Of a stretch of DNA of 64,000 nt, positions 39,090 to 46,963 are shown piece by piece. The notes beneath the pieces are model-generated. The model made no database searches and was not told the DNA's origin. It saw only the letters and a list, made by a program, of their open reading frames with translations. Every line of letters starts with the position of its first letter. Within the stretch, counting starts at the first letter, position 1. A program made the position numbers and the translations under genes. The stretch comes from Arthrobacter sp. APC 3897 (lineage in GTDB: Bacteria; Actinomycetota; Actinomycetes; Actinomycetales; Micrococcaceae), in NCBI RefSeq assembly GCF_030407495.1, contig NZ_JASDDG010000021.1, positions 17,074 to 81,073 on the forward strand. The letters are read 5' to 3'.

Positions 39090-40010
39090 TCAGGGGTTGG
39101 AAAGATCTTCGCGGGAGGGCGGGTTGGCACCCGCCCGTGAGACGGTGACGGCTGCGGCGCGGACCGCAAAGCCCAGCACGGTGCTCAGGTCCCCGGCGCC
39201 AATGCGGACCAGCTCGGGACGGCGGGCACCGCCGTCGAGCTCCAGATCCATGAGTGACACCAGCAGCGCGGACATGAAGGAGTCTCCGGCACCCACAGTG
39301 TCCACCACGGCAACCGGCGGAACGGAGGCCTCGGCCTCCCCGGCGGCGGTGACGGCCCAGGCTCCCTTGGATCCGCCGGTGACGGCGACGAGCGCGGGGC
39401 CCATGGCCAGCCAGCGCCGGGCGGTGTCGCGGGGGTCTTCCTCCGGGTACAGCCAGGCGAGGTCCTCGTCCGAGGCCTTGACGACGTCGGCCAGGGCGAC
39501 GAATTTCTCCGCCTGGTCCCGGGCGTAGGCCGCATCGGTAATGATCGAGGGCCGGCAGTTGGGATCATAGGTAATGGTTGCCGAGGGGCGGGCGCGTTCC
39601 ACCGCCCGCAGCACGGCGTCTGCGCCGGGCTGCAGCATGGAGGCAATGGACCCGGTGTGCAGCATGGTGGTGCCGTCCAGCAGCCGGGGCAGTGCCTCGG
39701 CCAGGGACGGGAGCTGCCAGGCGAGGTCAAAGGTGTAGCGGGCGCCGCCGGCCGGATCCAGCAGTGCGGTGGCGACGCTGGTGGGCAGGTCATCCGGCGG
39801 CAGCGGGGTCAGGACGGAGTTGCCCCGCAGATGTTCATGGATCAGCTGCCCGTAGGCATCGGTGCCGTAGCGGCCCACGAACTGCACCGGCCGGCCGAGC
39901 CTGGCAACGCCGACAGCCACGTTGAGGGGGCTCCCGCCGGGATGGAACCGTTTGGGAGCGGTGTCGCTGAGAACCTCGTCCACGAGGGCTTCGCCGATGA
40001 CTGTAAGCAC
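39090..40010 (-). CDS. PfkB-family carbohydrate kinase (fructokinase-like)
   Basis: The 306-residue sugar kinase has [10 protein letters not shown] at the start, the substrate-site [15 protein letters not shown] near residue 25, and the C-terminal ATP/anion-hole motif [14 protein letters not shown] with catalytic Asp. The overall pattern resembles fructokinases, but the sugar is not certain. The start is GTG 40010, 9 bases after TTAGG; a TTG at 40019 is also in frame. It follows the alpha/beta hydrolase by 35 bp on the same strand. Confidence 0.9.
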   Translation of the reverse strand: MLTVIGEALVDEVLSDTAPKRFHPGGSPLNVAVGVARLGRPVQFVGRYGTDAYGQLIHEHLRGNSVLTPLPPDDLPTSVATALLDPAGGARYTFDLAWQLPSLAEALPRLLDGTTMLHTGSIASMLQPGADAVLRAVERARPSATITYDPNCRPSIITDAAYARDQAEKFVALADVVKASDEDLAWLYPEEDPRDTARRWLAMGPALVAVTGGSKGAWAVTAAGEAEASVPPVAVVDTVGAGDSFMSALLVSLMDLELDGGARRPELVRIGAGDLSTVLGFAVRAAAVTVSRAGANPPSREDLSNP

Positions 40011-40045
40011 GCTTCTCAACCTAACAGAGCGCCGGCCAGGTTTCC

Positions 40046-40819
40046 TTATGTTAGCCGCGCCTGAGACAGTGCGGCCACCGCTTCGATGACGGCGGCCCAG
40101 GCTTCGGTTCCCGGGGTGATCAGGTCAAAGTGGTCTCCCGGGACCATCCGCAGTTCGGCGGGCGAGCCGGACTGCACGGCCGCCTCCACGAATCCTGCCG
40201 ATTGGCTCAGCGGTACATGCCGGTCAGCATCCCCGTGCAGGGCAACCACGGGAACGGACAGCGGCAGGCACAGCAGGGGGTCCGCGCTGCGGTAGCGGTC
40301 CGGATCTGCTTCCGGGGAGGACCCCAGGAAATTGCGCACCGCTCCGTCGCTCAGGTTCAGCTCCATTGCCTCCGCCAGGTTCAGGACCCCGGCCTGGCTC
40401 ACGACGGCGGTGACGGGCACGGCGGCTCCGGTTCGGCCGGCAGCCCACACAGCCAGGTGTCCGCCGGCGGAGTGTCCCAGGACGGTAACCCGCGAGAGGT
40501 CCAGGCCGTACTCCGGGGCTGCCGGGGCGAGCGCATCGATTCCGGCACTGATGTCCTCGAACGTTTCAGGCCAGCCGCCGCCGCTTCCCGCCCGGCGGTA
40601 CTCCAGGTTCCAGCAGGCATACCCCCGTGCTGCGAGATCCTGCGCGGCCGGCCGGCCGAGCTCCGCCGTGTACCGGGAGCGCCAGTACCCGCCGTGGATG
40701 ATGACCACCACTGCGGGGAGCTGGGCAGGCGCAGTGCCGCCGCCGTCGGGCAGCGTTAGTTCCGCGTACTGATCCGGGTGCTTACCGTAGGCAAGGCGCT
40801 GCGGGTCCGACGGCATCAT
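40046..40819 (-). CDS. Alpha/beta hydrolase of the BD-FAE / esterase-lipase type
   Basis: The 257-residue cytoplasmic hydrolase has the oxyanion motif VVIIHGGYW (HGG) near residue 37, the nucleophile elbow VLGHSAGGHLAVWA with Ser near residue 120, an Asp in LHGDADRHVPLSQS and a His in GDHFDLI. This fits feruloyl-esterase-like or kynurenine-formamidase-like hydrolases. ATG 40819 follows GGAGGTGGTT with ideal spacing, which settles the start against a much longer open frame. The gene is divergent from the RelA/SpoT-domain gene. Confidence 0.88.
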   Translation of the reverse strand: MMPSDPQRLAYGKHPDQYAELTLPDGGGTAPAQLPAVVVIIHGGYWRSRYTAELGRPAAQDLAARGYACWNLEYRRAGSGGGWPETFEDISAGIDALAPAAPEYGLDLSRVTVLGHSAGGHLAVWAAGRTGAAVPVTAVVSQAGVLNLAEAMELNLSDGAVRNFLGSSPEADPDRYRSADPLLCLPLSVPVVALHGDADRHVPLSQSAGFVEAAVQSGSPAELRMVPGDHFDLITPGTEAWAAVIEAVAALSQARLT

Positions 40820-40919
40820 AACCACCTCCTCATCTGGCCTAATCTGGTAGTTGAGCCTAGCGTCCGGTACGCCGGACGGCCGGCGACACAACCAAGGGTG
40901 AAGGAACGGGGATTTTTCT

Positions 40920-42029
40920 ATGGGCGCGTGGGACAGCCTCGATGACCGGCTGCGTCCGGTGGTCCAGGCGAGCACCGATGAATACGCACGGGTCCGGCCG
41001 GCTCTGGAGAAACTTACCCGCGAAATGGAGGAGAGCCTCCGGGCCACCTTCACGGACAGCCCCGTCCGCCCGCTGTTCGTGGCTTCACGGACCAAAACGG
41101 TGGAATCTTTCCGGGATAAGGCGTCCCGGACCCTGCCGTCCGAGGATCCTGCGGAGCTGCCGACCCTGCTCTTTCCGGATCCGCTGCGGAACCTGATCGA
41201 TCTCGTGGGCCTGCGGGTCATTGTGACCCTGCCGCACGAGGTGGATGAAGCCGCCAACCTGATCAAGCGCCAGCGTTCCGAGTTTGACTGCCGCGGGGAC
41301 CGGGAAAAGGACATCGGATCCATCGAATCCGGAACCTACGGCTATTCCAGCCGGCACCTGGTCCTGCGGACCATTCAGAATGACACCGTTAGGGAATTCC
41401 ACAAGCTCCTGGACCCGGACCAGCGGCCCAACGGCAGCTACCAGTTTGAAGTGCAGATCCGCACCGTGCTGGCTCACGCCTGGTCCGAAATCGAGCATGA
41501 CATCCGGTTCAAGGCCGGTGACCCGCGGGCCTGGAGCCCGTACTTCGACCGCCAGTTCACCGCAACGGCGGCCATGCTGGAGACTGTGGAAACAGCGTTT
41601 GCCGAACTGCACGAGCGCTATGAGACCGTCACCGGTTTCTGGGACGAGGATGGACAGGGAAGCGCGCCGCTGACCCCCAACCGGATCCGCGACGTCTGGA
41701 TGACCCTGCTGCCGCACGTCAACCGCAAGGCCGGCGATGACTGGGGGTGGGCCGCCGAACTGCTGGCCGCCCACGGCATGAAGACCACCATGGACCTGGC
41801 CGGACTGCTGCAGGCGGACATCATCACCAAGGTCCGCAGGGCCCTGGACCACCGCTACTCCCCCGGACCGGACCGGCTGCTCGATGACCTGCTGCTGTGG
41901 CGCTTCGGCAAGGAACACATTGACCTCACCGCAGAGCCGGAGGACGCCCCGGTCAAGCCCCGGCGGGAGTCCCTGGGCCGCCGCTACCGGCAGATGCAGC
42001 TGTTCCGGGCCCGGGAAGAGAACGCCTAG
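40920..42029 (+). CDS. RelA/SpoT synthetase-domain protein (small alarmone synthetase-like)
   Basis: The 369-residue protein has an alarmone synthetase domain. Its features are the ATP-site RTKTVESFRDKA near residue 57, LIDLVGLRVIV near residue 97, GYSSRHLVLRT, and FEVQIRTVLAHAWSEIEHDI near residue 180. It lacks the HD hydrolase domain and TGS/ACT regions, so it is not the long Rel. Beyond about residue 245 it carries a helical C-terminal region (RIRDVWMTLLP to LLLWRFGKEHI) not present in the shortest synthetases. (p)ppGpp or pGpp is the expected product, but activity is unproven. No antitoxin-like neighbour is present. Confidence 0.85.
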   Translation: MGAWDSLDDRLRPVVQASTDEYARVRPALEKLTREMEESLRATFTDSPVRPLFVASRTKTVESFRDKASRTLPSEDPAELPTLLFPDPLRNLIDLVGLRVIVTLPHEVDEAANLIKRQRSEFDCRGDREKDIGSIESGTYGYSSRHLVLRTIQNDTVREFHKLLDPDQRPNGSYQFEVQIRTVLAHAWSEIEHDIRFKAGDPRAWSPYFDRQFTATAAMLETVETAFAELHERYETVTGFWDEDGQGSAPLTPNRIRDVWMTLLPHVNRKAGDDWGWAAELLAAHGMKTTMDLAGLLQADIITKVRRALDHRYSPGPDRLLDDLLLWRFGKEHIDLTAEPEDAPVKPRRESLGRRYRQMQLFRAREENA

Positions 42030-42199
42030 GATTCTGCGGCCGCTTTGAGGTTTCGCGCACGGGTTGGGAAATCGCTGCCAAGGCGGACCGGCCGCACTTT
42101 CCCAAAGTTGCAGGGAAATCCCAAAACAGAGGTTTTCTGACCTGTCCGTCGCCGGCGCTGATCCTTGCAGCACGTCCCTTCGCCGCCTACGGTGAGCGG

Positions 42200-43252
42200 A
42201 TGACGATCCAGCTCAGTGTCCGGGACGCACGGCGGATGCGGTGGCAGTCCCAGCTGTTGGGCGGCTCGGATCTGGGGCCGGCCGACGTCGTGAACCGCGC
42301 CGTCGCACTGCAGGGACAGAATCTGCCCGCTGTGCTGCGCGCCCTCGCCCTGCGCTCCCGCCCGGGAACATCCGCGGCTGATGTCCGTGCCGCCTTTAAC
42401 AGCGGCGCACTGGTCCGCAGCTGGCCCATGCGGGGCACCCTGTTCGCTACGACCCCGGAACACCTGGGGACGCTGCTGTGGTTCACGGCGGAACGCATTC
42501 ACCGGGCAACAATGAGACGCAGGGAGGAGCTCGGGCTGGATGACCATACGGTTGGCCGCGCCCGGGACCTGCTGCTGGAAGCTCTCGGGACGCGCCCGCT
42601 GCGCCGGGCGGAAGTGCTTGCCCTATGGGACGCTGCGGGCATCCCCACGGCGGGCGGCCCCGGGTATCACCTGCTTCTGCATCTGGCGGTCGGCGGCCAT
42701 GTGCACTGGGGCGCCTTCGATCCGGACCGCCCGGAACAACTCCTCACTTTCTCTCCCGTCTATGCGCCCGCCGATCCGGAGGCAGCACTGGCGGAGACAG
42801 TGCGCGGATTTGTCCTCGCCCGGGGCCCGGTAACCGAAGGGGACCTCGCGTGGTGGACCAAGCTGCCCCGGACGGTCCTGCGGCGGGCGGCTGCCGCGGT
42901 GGAGGACCTCACCACGGTGGAGGTGGGCGGCGCCGCCTACTGGATGATCGGTGAGCCGGGCCCGGCGAGGACCAGGGGAGCGGTGCTGCTGCCCGGGTTT
43001 GACGAGTGGATCCTCGGCTACGGGGACCGCTCGCTGACCACCAGTCCTGCCATGTTCCAGGCCGTGGTGCCGGGCCGCAACGGGATTTTCCGTCCCACAG
43101 TGGTGGTGGACGGAATCACCGTGGGCACGTGGAGGCTGCCGCGCACCTCTTCCCGTGCCGCAGTGGAACCGGTGGTGGAACTGGTGGAACAGGTTCCGGC
43201 GGCGGCGCGGCGGGCGATTGCTCAGGCGGCCGCCGCCTGGCCGCACGGTTAG
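42200..43252 (+). CDS. Winged-helix DNA-binding protein, AlkZ-like (HTH_42 family)
   Basis: The 350-residue protein belongs to the HTH_42 / winged helix DNA-binding family related to the AlkZ (AZL) DNA glycosylases. LQGQNLPAVLRALALR near residue 38 carries the Q-x-Q catalytic-type motif. SWPMRGTLFATTPEHL follows near residue 73, then AEGDLAWWTKLP-like residues (VTEGDLAWWTKLP) and the C-terminal GFDEWILGYGDRS. A role in excising alkylated or cross-linked bases is plausible but not proven. It overlaps the convergent lacI-type gene by 4 bp. Confidence 0.82.
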   Translation: MTIQLSVRDARRMRWQSQLLGGSDLGPADVVNRAVALQGQNLPAVLRALALRSRPGTSAADVRAAFNSGALVRSWPMRGTLFATTPEHLGTLLWFTAERIHRATMRRREELGLDDHTVGRARDLLLEALGTRPLRRAEVLALWDAAGIPTAGGPGYHLLLHLAVGGHVHWGAFDPDRPEQLLTFSPVYAPADPEAALAETVRGFVLARGPVTEGDLAWWTKLPRTVLRRAAAAVEDLTTVEVGGAAYWMIGEPGPARTRGAVLLPGFDEWILGYGDRSLTTSPAMFQAVVPGRNGIFRPTVVVDGITVGTWRLPRTSSRAAVEPVVELVEQVPAAARRAIAQAAAAWPHG

Positions 43253-44211
43253 GCTGAAGCCCGCTGCACCAGGCTGATGTGCGGCAGCCCGTTGCCCGCG
43301 TGGGCTTCCCCCAGCGCCATTTGCGCAAACCGCTTCCCCAGCTGTTCAGCATCAAGGCGGACGCTCGTCAGCGGAGGCACGGCAAGGGACGCCAGCGGGA
43401 TGTCTTCGGCTCCGATCACCGCCAGGTCCTGAGGTGCCGACAGGCCGGCAGCGGCGAGGCCTGCCAAAAGGGCGAAGGCATGGTCGTCGTCGAATGCGCA
43501 CACCGCACTCACCGGCTCCGGGCCCTCCAACAAGCGCGCGACGGCGGCCGCTGCGTCAGCGGCGTCCAGGCGCAGATGCGCGACGGCGGGACGCGGCAGT
43601 CCGCGGACGGCACACTCCTGTTCAATGGCAGCCAGCCGCATCCGCACCCGCCAGCCGTAGCCGGAACCCACCGGCACCGCCACGCCGATCCGCCGGTGCC
43701 CGGCCTCGGCCAGGTATTGGACCTGCAATTCGCCGATGCCCAGGTCCGGACCAAGGGGATCATTCAGGGTCAGCTGCAGCGAGGCCACCCGAATCCCGGT
43801 CGCCTGCAGGGCAGCCAGCTCCGCGTTGTCCAGCGGAGTAATGAGGATCAGCGCCGCAGGAACCAGGGAATGCACCAGGGACACCGCACCGCCGCTCCGG
43901 GGCAGCCGGTGGGCCACCAGGCGCAGGCCATTCTGCTCCAGATATTCCGAGGCGGCATCAATCACCATGGCCTGGGCGCGGCCCAGAGGTTCGGGCGGCA
44001 GCAGCATCAGCACCAGTTTGCTGCGGCCGCTGCGCAGCGTGCGGGCCGCAGCGGACGGGATGTAGCCAAGATCGCGGGCAGCGGCCAGCACCCTGTCCCG
44101 GGTGGCGCCGGAGATGCTTTGCCCGCTGCGGCCGTTGAGGACATAGCTCACTGTTGCCCGGGAAACGCCCGCCTCCCGGGCCACGTCACTGGAGGTGGTC
44201 CTGCGTTCCAC
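43249..44211 (-). CDS. LacI-family transcriptional regulator
   Basis: The 320-residue repressor has an N-terminal helix-turn-helix and hinge (TSSDVAREAGVSRATVSYVL near residue 5, then ATRDRVLAAARDLGYIPSAAARTLRSG). A periplasmic-binding-type effector domain follows (YLAEAGHRRIGVAVP; VCAFDDDHAFALL; AVIGAEDIPLASLAVPPLTSVRLD). The effector is unknown, probably a sugar or polyol, given the divergent SDR/alcohol dehydrogenase pair. A 14-bp palindrome in the shared intergenic region is its likely operator. The start codon is GTG- or ATG-class at 44211. Confidence 0.92.
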   Translation of the reverse strand: MERRTTSSDVAREAGVSRATVSYVLNGRSGQSISGATRDRVLAAARDLGYIPSAAARTLRSGRSKLVLMLLPPEPLGRAQAMVIDAASEYLEQNGLRLVAHRLPRSGGAVSLVHSLVPAALILITPLDNAELAALQATGIRVASLQLTLNDPLGPDLGIGELQVQYLAEAGHRRIGVAVPVGSGYGWRVRMRLAAIEQECAVRGLPRPAVAHLRLDAADAAAAVARLLEGPEPVSAVCAFDDDHAFALLAGLAAAGLSAPQDLAVIGAEDIPLASLAVPPLTSVRLDAEQLGKRFAQMALGEAHAGNGLPHISLVQRASA

Positions 44212-44264
44212 GGGCCGTCCTTTCCTCCGAGAATCTCGACCTTATGCCTGCCGGTTTTCTCCGG

Positions 44265-44298
44265 TACTCTGACATTACAGGCAACTTACACGTGTAAG
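44265..44298 (+). promoter_or_regulatory. Divergent control region: putative -10 box and LacI-type operator
   Basis: A perfect 14-bp palindrome CTTACACGTGTAAG lies at 44285-44298. Its central CG and symmetric half-sites fit LacI-family operators. TACTCT at 44265-44270 could be the -10 box for the rightward SDR gene, placing the operator just downstream of the transcription start. The regulator gene begins 74 bp to the left, so autoregulation is possible. Confidence 0.65.
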
Positions 44299-44374
44299 CA
44301 GTCTTCCCGCATGGAACGCCTGGCAAACCGCGGCCGCCACAACCCGGCCGCCTCCGCAACGAAAGGATCGGTTC

Positions 44375-45373
44375 ATGGCCAACTCGCCCATCACCGCCCA
44401 GAACACCGTCCAGCAGTGGCTCGACCACCCGGCGGGCGGGCCCGCCATCCGGGGCATGCTCGCGCAGGCCGGGAGCGATGAGTCCACCCTGGGCCCGGCA
44501 CTGACCCTGAAGCTGCAGCAGCTGGTGGATCTGAGCCAGGGCAAGTTCCCGCAGGCAGCCGTGGATGAACTCGTCAAGGCTGCGAACGGGGGCGTCATGC
44601 CCGAAACCGAAGCCGCCGCGCTGCCCACGGTTGCCGGCCGCTTTGAAGGCCGCACCGTCATTGTCACCGGCGCCGGTTCCGGCATCGGCCGTGCCACGGC
44701 CGGACGGATCGCCCGCGAAGGCGGCCGCGTCATCGCCGTGGACATGGCTGAAACGAAGATCAAGGAGCTCGCCGAAGAGCTGGGGGATGCCATTGTTCCG
44801 GTCGCCGCAGATCTGACGGACGCCGACGCCGTCGAGCGGATCATTACCGCCGCCGGCGGACGGATTGACGGCCTGGCCAATGTGGCCGGCATCAATGATG
44901 ACTTCTCTCCCCTGCATGAAGTCACTGACGCCATGTGGCAGAAGATCTTCGCCGTGAACGTGGAGGGCCTGATGCGCCTGACCCGCGCCGTGCTGCCAAC
45001 CATGCTCGAGGCCGGCAAGGGATCCATCGTCAACATCACCTCCGAAGCAGGCCTGCGCGGCTCCGCGTCCGGCGTGGCATACACCGCTTCCAAGCACGCC
45101 GTCGTGGGCATCACCCGCAGCACCGCCTTCATGTATGCCCGTGAAGGAATACGTGTTAATGCCGTGGCTCCGGGAGGCGTGGCCACCGGCATCCCGATGG
45201 GGGGCAAGGTCAGCGAGTACGGCGAGGCACGCCTTTCCCCGGCCCGCGGCAACATCCCCGGCCTGGCCTCCGCCGAGGACCTGGCGGCGTCCATCACCTT
45301 CCTGCTGAGCGACGACGGCGTGAACATCAACGGCGCCATCCTGCCCTCAGACGGCGGCTGGTCCGCGGTCTAA
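44375..45373 (+). CDS. SDR-family oxidoreductase with an N-terminal helical extension
   Basis: The 332-residue protein has a normal SDR domain from about residue 88: VIVTGAGSGIGRATAGR, NVAGINDDFSPL, the catalytic VAYTASKHAVVG, and GINPVAPGGVATGI-type residues (VNAVAPGGVATGI). The first 85 residues are extra and helical, with LDHPAGGPAIRGMLAQAGSD and LQQLVDLSQGKFP; I do not recognise this module with confidence. The Asp in VIAVDMAE suggests NAD. The ATG follows AAAGGA at 8 bases. An alcohol dehydrogenase gene lies 47 bp downstream, and the LacI regulator is divergent. Confidence 0.88.
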   Translation: MANSPITAQNTVQQWLDHPAGGPAIRGMLAQAGSDESTLGPALTLKLQQLVDLSQGKFPQAAVDELVKAANGGVMPETEAAALPTVAGRFEGRTVIVTGAGSGIGRATAGRIAREGGRVIAVDMAETKIKELAEELGDAIVPVAADLTDADAVERIITAAGGRIDGLANVAGINDDFSPLHEVTDAMWQKIFAVNVEGLMRLTRAVLPTMLEAGKGSIVNITSEAGLRGSASGVAYTASKHAVVGITRSTAFMYAREGIRVNAVAPGGVATGIPMGGKVSEYGEARLSPARGNIPGLASAEDLAASITFLLSDDGVNINGAILPSDGGWSAV

Positions 45374-45420
45374 CGGCTGCGGGAAAACACGGAAACAGTC
45401 ACCGAGAACCGAGGAGAAAC

Positions 45421-46437
45421 ATGAAGTCTGTCCACGTCACCGGCCCGGACACCAACGAGTGGGTGGAGGTTGAGCAGCCTGTCACCGGAGCCCGCGATGT
45501 CCTGCTGAAGATAAAGGCCTGCGGCATCTGCGGCTCCGACGCGATGTACACCCATGTGGGCGGCATTCCGCCCCGTCAGGGAGCCACCCCGCTGGGCCAT
45601 GAACCGGCCGCCGAGGTCGCCGAAGTCGGCGCCGAAGTTGAGGGCTTCGCCGTCGGTGACCACGTGGTCATCGACACCATGGCGTTTACCGACGGGCTGC
45701 TGGGCAGCGGCGGCGCCCAGGGCGGACTCTCGGAGTATGTCCTGGTGAAGGACGCCGAGCCGGGACGCCAGCTCCGGGTTATCCCCCGGGAGATCCCCTG
45801 GGAGGTGGCCGCGCTCAACGAGCCGATGGCCGTGGCCTACCACGCGGTGAACCGCACCGGTCCGAAGCCCGGCGACAAGGTTGTGGTCTTCGGCGCCGGC
45901 CCCATCGGCCTCGGCGCGGTGCTCGGCTACCGCCGCCGCGGCGTCTCGCACATCGTGGTGGTGGACATCATTCCTTCCCGGCTCCAGAAGGCACTGGAGA
46001 TCGGCGCTGATGCCGTCATCAACTCCGCAGAAGAAGATGTGGCAGCCCGTCTGGTCGAACTGCACGGGGACGGGGCCACCATGATGGTGCGCGGAACCCG
46101 TTCCGGGACCGATATCTTCCTCGATGCCGCCGGAGCTCCCGTAATTCCCCAGACGGTCGGCGCCGTGGCGAAAGCCGGGGCGGTGCTGGGCGTCGTGGCG
46201 GTACACAAGAAGCCGGTTGAGCTGGACTTCGGTTCCATCCTCACCACGGAACTCACCATCGTGTTCGCGATGGGCTACCCCACGGAGATCTTCGAGGTCA
46301 CCGATGACATCATCGAGAACTGGCAGAAGTATCAGCTGATCATCAGCGATGTGCTGCCCTTCGAGAAGTCCCTCGAGGCCCTGGAACTGGCAAAGACCCC
46401 GGGTGCCGCGGACAAAGTGGTGGTCCGGTTCGACTGA
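45421..46437 (+). CDS. Zinc-type alcohol/polyol dehydrogenase (MDR family)
   Basis: The 338-residue medium-chain dehydrogenase has the catalytic zinc residues in KACGICGSDAMY (Cys near 38), GHEPAAEVAEVG (His-Glu near 60) and NEPMAVAYHAV. The NAD fold follows with VVVFGAGPIGLGAVLGYRRRG near residue 158. The usual structural-zinc lobe with four Cys is absent; VIDTMAFTDGLLGSGG replaces it. It resembles sorbitol- or threonine-dehydrogenase-like enzymes, substrate unknown. It is co-transcribed with the SDR. Its 3' end overlaps the SRPBCC reading frame by 106 bp on the other strand. Confidence 0.9.
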   Translation: MKSVHVTGPDTNEWVEVEQPVTGARDVLLKIKACGICGSDAMYTHVGGIPPRQGATPLGHEPAAEVAEVGAEVEGFAVGDHVVIDTMAFTDGLLGSGGAQGGLSEYVLVKDAEPGRQLRVIPREIPWEVAALNEPMAVAYHAVNRTGPKPGDKVVVFGAGPIGLGAVLGYRRRGVSHIVVVDIIPSRLQKALEIGADAVINSAEEDVAARLVELHGDGATMMVRGTRSGTDIFLDAAGAPVIPQTVGAVAKAGAVLGVVAVHKKPVELDFGSILTTELTIVFAMGYPTEIFEVTDDIIENWQKYQLIISDVLPFEKSLEALELAKTPGAADKVVVRFD

Positions 46438-46922
46438 CGTCGGCTGACTGGGTTTAACGCGGATTTAACGACGGCGGCCAGCATGTTCAGGGACTGCTCC
46501 AGCTCGTCCTTGGACACCATTGGGAAGGACACCTGCTTCAGCGTGTCCTTGTCGGTGACGTGGGACCAGTCGTAGGTCAGCGTGACCTCGGTGGAGTCCG
46601 CACCCTGGGGCTCAAGCTCCCAAACCCACTGCCAGCCCTTGGGCTCGGTGCCGGCCGGAGCCGTCTGCCAGGCCAGGAGCTTGTTGTGGTCATACCCTGT
46701 GACGTGGTTTTCCGTCTGGTAGTCGCCCATTTTTTCGTTGTTCATGTTCATGGTGAAAACCTGGCCGGATGCGGTGATGCGGTCGGTCTTCTCATCGGAA
46801 ACAACCATGCCGGAACCGTCCAGCTCATGGTGGCGCTCCGGATTGGACAGCAGGTTGAAGATGTCTGCGGCGGAAGCGTCAATGATTCGCGAGACAACAA
46901 TGCTCGTCTGATCAGTGGTCAA
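46332..46922 (-). CDS. SRPBCC-family (START-like) protein with aberrant C-terminus
   Basis: The first 156 residues form a polyketide-cyclase/START-like domain (IVVSRIIDASAADIFNLLSNP, LDGSGMVVSD, WQWVWELEPQ, VTLTYDWSHVTD, LEQSLNMLAAVVKSAL). The start is TTG 46922, with AGGAG 8 bases upstream. The last 40 residues (from NPVSRRQ) are encoded antisense to the alcohol dehydrogenase 3' end and look non-natural. A stop one frame away in GCGTTAAAC would end the protein right after KSA, so a one-base insertion may have removed it. Ligand and function are unknown. Confidence 0.7.
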   Translation of the reverse strand: MTTDQTSIVVSRIIDASAADIFNLLSNPERHHELDGSGMVVSDEKTDRITASGQVFTMNMNNEKMGDYQTENHVTGYDHNKLLAWQTAPAGTEPKGWQWVWELEPQGADSTEVTLTYDWSHVTDKDTLKQVSFPMVSKDELEQSLNMLAAVVKSALNPVSRRQSNRTTTLSAAPGVFASSRASRDFSKGSTSLMIS

Positions 46923-46963
46923 TGAACTCTCCTTCGATAGATGGATCGTACGTACCCGCAGGC

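Noticed and set aside
46440..46480. GTTTAACGCGGATTTAACG as a repeat related to the 25401-25430 GTTTAAC repeat
   Set aside because: It is coding sequence at the end of the SRPBCC gene, and the match is short; chance is sufficient.
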